Assembly (NCBI GenBank): GCA_002343455.1
Contig: DDSR01000439.1
Location: 1-14,892 of the forward strand
Source of the DNA: Deltaproteobacteria bacterium UBA2385
GTDB lineage: Bacteria; Myxococcota_A; UBA796; UBA2385
Direction: 5' to 3'
Length of the DNA stretch: 14,892 nucleotides
The position numbers were made by a program, and so were the translations under genes. Below are positions 12,533-14,892 of the stretch, one piece after another. The notes beneath the pieces were generated by a model. It was not told where the DNA came from. It saw only the letters and a program-made list of their open reading frames with translations, and did no database searches. Within the stretch, counting starts at the first letter, position 1, and each line of letters begins with the position of its first letter.

Positions 12533-14371
12533 CTACTTCGCCTGGCGGACCCAGGCCTCGGTCCCCGGGTCGACCTGCTCGACCTCGATCTCGGTCCGGA
12601 TCCCCTCGCCGTCGATGTGCACGAAGCGGCCGCGCGCCGGACCGGCCAGCAGGGCCAGCTCGGAGAGCGGCACCGTGGGCGTCGTGGTCGTGAAGCGCAG
12701 GCGGATGCTGGCGCTGGCCTGGCTGAGCCCCTCGTGCGAGGCCAGGGTCGCGTCTTCGCCCACCAGCAGGCGGGCCAGGAAGGCGGGACGCTCGGCGGGC
12801 GGGCGGGCGGCCATCTGCTCTCTCAAGGCCAGGACCAGCGGGCCGTCGATCACGACGCTCAGCTCCTCGCCCTCCACGGCGCGCACCAGGGACGAGGGCG
12901 CCAGTGCCGGCAGCGCGCGGACCCCCGGGCTCAGCAGCCAGGCGCCGTCGAGCTGGGGGCGGAGCTGCCCCGGGGCGCAGGTCCGGCAGCGGGGATCGAG
13001 CACGACGGCGCCCTGGGCGTGGCGCACGACGACGACCGCCAGCGGCCAGTCGGCCAGGCTGGCCTCGTCGGGCTCGCCCAGCGCGCGGGGGCGGGCCGGC
13101 ACCGGCAGGGCGTCGAACTTCAGCTGGCGCAGGGTGCGGGCCAGCACCAGGGCCTGCTCCCAGGGGTTGGCCCAGCCCGAGCGGCGCACCTTCATCAGCG
13201 GCCGCGGGAAGAGGCTGCGCGCGCCGGGCAGGCTGCCGGGGTGGACCTGCTCGCCCAGCAGCTCGGTGATGGTGGTCAGGGTGGCGTGCGGCGGCTCGTC
13301 GGGGTCGTGGAGGAGGCCTCGCAGCTCGTTGGGGAGGGAGGGCTCGGGCATGCTGGCGCGGACGGCGAGCCAGGCGACGGCCTGCTCGGCGGCGTTGCGG
13401 TCGGCGAGCACGGGCCGCCCGTCGACCGAGGCGAGGCGCCAGCTGACCGGGGTGGGGGTCTCGAGCTCCCTCTCGCGGGCGCTGTACTGCCGGGTCAGCG
13501 GGGCGGACTCGGCCAGGGCCTCTACCCAGGCGGGCGGCAGGGCCCCCTCGGGGAGCTGGACGAGGCTGGCGGGCGGCTGGACCGGGTCGTCGTCGAGGCG
13601 GACGCGGCGGGGGGCGTCCATCGCGATCTGGGCGTCGGGCACCAGCCAGACGAAGGAGGAGTCCGCGGCCGGAGCCAGCTCGACCCGACCCGAGGCGTCG
13701 GCCCGGTCGAGGAGGTATCCCCAGGCGACCCGGCCCTGCTCGGGGAGGGCCCAGGCCCAGAGGCCGTCCTCGGGGCAGGGGGAGCCCTGGTCCAGCAGGG
13801 TGCACCAGGCCTCGCTGGCCTCGGGAGGCCAGGTCTGGCGGGCGGGCTGAGCCCCCTCTCGCAGGAAGAGGCGCGCGGTCCGGCTCTCGCCGTCCTGGGC
13901 CAGCCCGCGCAAGGGCTTCCGCGCGGGCAGCAGGGTGGCGAGGACCTGGACCTCGGTGTCGGGGAGGGCGGCGGGGCGGGTGTCGAGGGGACGCTCCACG
14001 GCGGGGCGGAGGGCCTCGACCACCAGGGTGTCCCCGAAGCGCAGCTCGGGGGTGTGGAGGGTCAGGCCGGGCCGCGCCCCCGCCGCGCCGCTGGGGCCCA
14101 CCGAGCTGTGCGCCGCGCGGGTCGCGGGGGAGAGCTCGCGGGCCTTTCGCTCGAAGGGCTGGTGCCAGAGCTGGAGCCCCAGGATGGGCCGCTCCAGCGG
14201 GCTGTGCAGGTCGACCTCGACGCAGTCGGGCCAGCCGTCCTCGACGTACCAGGTCCAGCGCTCGCGCACCACGGCGGGGCTCGACCCCTCCAGCGGGAGG
14301 AGCTCGACCGCCGCAGGCGAGCAGGATGCCTGGGCCTCGGGGCTGAGCAGCAGGAGCAGAAGAGTCAGCAC
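12533..14371 (-). CDS. Secreted protein with degenerate transglutaminase-like region
   Basis: The 612-residue protein begins with a signal peptide ([15 protein letters not shown]). The N-terminal third has beta-rich features, with [20 protein letters not shown] resembling the entry into DUF3857-type domains. Residues about 398-470 look like a transglutaminase-like core: [49 protein letters not shown]. In active members the first part is GxCxDKA and a His precedes the strand; here the Cys and His appear to be missing while the Asp in LDP is kept. It may therefore be a non-enzymatic relative. It starts with GTG, supported by a GAGGT site six bases upstream. It diverges from the antiporter gene and converges on the hydrolase. 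The family assignment is tentative. Confidence 0.7.
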   Translation of the reverse strand: MLTLLLLLLSPEAQASCSPAAVELLPLEGSSPAVVRERWTWYVEDGWPDCVEVDLHSPLERPILGLQLWHQPFERKARELSPATRAAHSSVGPSGAAGARPGLTLHTPELRFGDTLVVEALRPAVERPLDTRPAALPDTEVQVLATLLPARKPLRGLAQDGESRTARLFLREGAQPARQTWPPEASEAWCTLLDQGSPCPEDGLWAWALPEQGRVAWGYLLDRADASGRVELAPAADSSFVWLVPDAQIAMDAPRRVRLDDDPVQPPASLVQLPEGALPPAWVEALAESAPLTRQYSARERELETPTPVSWRLASVDGRPVLADRNAAEQAVAWLAVRASMPEPSLPNELRGLLHDPDEPPHATLTTITELLGEQVHPGSLPGARSLFPRPLMKVRRSGWANPWEQALVLARTLRQLKFDALPVPARPRALGEPDEASLADWPLAVVVVRHAQGAVVLDPRCRTCAPGQLRPQLDGAWLLSPGVRALPALAPSSLVRAVEGEELSVVIDGPLVLALREQMAARPPAERPAFLARLLVGEDATLASHEGLSQASASIRLRFTTTTPTVPLSELALLAGPARGRFVHIDGEGIRTEIEVEQVDPGTEAWVRQAK

Positions 14372-14441
14372 GCGAGCACCTCGGAGCGGTCAGCCTACTG
14401 CAAATTCCCTCAGACGGCCGCCGGCCTCACCCCCCCTTCGA

Positions 14442-14447
14442 TACCAT
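14442..14447 (+). promoter_or_regulatory. Possible -10 element (TACCAT) before the antiporter gene
   Basis: TACCAT lies 27 bases before the ATG and follows a run of seven C residues five bases upstream, as before the SUMF1-domain gene. It sits in the 103-base gap between two divergent genes. A predicted start about seven bases downstream would leave a leader of about 20 bases containing AGAGG (14468-14472). Confidence 0.3.
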
Positions 14448-14474
14448 GGTGCACCCGAGTACCCCCCAGAGGCC

Positions 14475-14892
14475 ATGTCGCTCGCCCTGATCGTCCTGCT
14501 GCCCTTCCTCCTGGTCCTTCCGGTCTGGGCGGCGGGCAACCGAAGCCGTGTGCTGGGAACCGCGCTCGCCGCGCTCGCGCCGATCGGTGGGCTGGCCTTG
14601 CTGCTTCCGCAGCTCGCGGGCGTGCTGGCCGGCACGGTCCAGGTGCAGGGCTGGTCCTGGATCCCTCGCCTGGGCCTGGATCTGGCCTTCCGGCTGGACG
14701 GCCTCTCGGCCCTCTTCGCCCTGCTGATCCTGGGCATCGGCCTGCTCGTGGTGATCTACGCCGCCGGCTACCTGGGCAAGGACGAGCCGGTCGGCAGCTT
14801 CTACGCGATGCTGCTGTCCTTCATGGGGGCGATGCTGGGCGTGGTGCTCAGCGAGAACCTGCTGGCGATGGTCGTCTTCTGGGAGCTGACCA
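14475..14892 (+). CDS. mrpA: MrpA/NuoL-type cation:proton antiporter subunit A, N-terminal part
   Basis: The gene runs off the window; 139 codons are visible. The protein opens with a hydrophobic segment ([19 protein letters not shown]) and has further membrane helices at about 27-45, 76-98, 107-126 and from 128. Its signature segments, [49 protein letters not shown] and FWELT, are typical of the N-terminus of MrpA/MnhA and related NuoL-type subunits. The final motif includes the conserved Glu137 used in proton or ion movement in this family. An Mrp operon (B, C, D, E, F, G subunits) would be expected downstream. A NuoL-like or membrane hydrogenase subunit is less likely but not excluded. AGAGG precedes the ATG by only two bases. 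Confidence 0.85.
   Translation, partial: MSLALIVLLPFLLVLPVWAAGNRSRVLGTALAALAPIGGLALLLPQLAGVLAGTVQVQGWSWIPRLGLDLAFRLDGLSALFALLILGIGLLVVIYAAGYLGKDEPVGSFYAMLLSFMGAMLGVVLSENLLAMVVFWELT

Overview
The window is very GC-rich, densely coding bacterial DNA. It most likely comes from a member of the Myxococcota. The best evidence is a secreted protein with a MYXO-CTERM-like tail (Gly/Cys motif, hydrophobic helix, Arg cluster). Lipoproteins, a pentapeptide-repeat protein and a SUMF1-fold lipoprotein fit the same picture. No rRNA, tRNA, CRISPR array, prophage or intact insertion sequence was seen.

Left part (1-3300): a small putative lipoprotein is followed by a 50-base imperfect inverted repeat. Next comes a protein with a REP-associated (Y1/HUH) transposase-like domain plus a C-terminal helix-turn-helix. 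A lipoprotein with a SUMF1/FGE-type domain that lacks the FGE catalytic cysteines follows. A DUF1697 protein on the minus strand is transcribed divergently from a 69-residue two-helix membrane protein.

Middle (3300-10000): an extended-SDR epimerase-like protein (minus) and a classical SDR resembling trans-2-enoyl-CoA reductases (plus) diverge from a 64-base gap. Both carry a changed YxxxK motif. The SDR meets a PP2C-type phosphatase gene tail to tail. That phosphatase is the last gene of a minus-strand series: catalytic M16 peptidase, non-catalytic M16 partner (joined by TGATG), a spacer with four 16-base tandem repeats, MYXO-CTERM protein, phosphatase (joined by GTGA).

Right part (9997-14892): an 81-base divergent region with a 15-base perfect palindrome separates the M16 pair from a plus-strand pair. 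The pair is a pentapeptide-repeat protein fused to a predicted beta-rich domain, and a small alpha/beta hydrolase. Converging on the hydrolase is a secreted 612-residue protein with a degenerate transglutaminase-like region. It diverges from the start of an MrpA/NuoL-type antiporter subunit that runs off the window.

The most unusual points are the hairpin beside the RAYT-like gene, the tandem repeat containing the M16 stop codon, three tail-to-tail gene junctions of 2-6 bases, the pentapeptide/beta fusion, and several proteins whose fold is kept but whose catalytic residues are missing. I see no convincing complete new defence or biosynthetic system. The RAYT/hairpin unit is the best candidate for undescribed biology.
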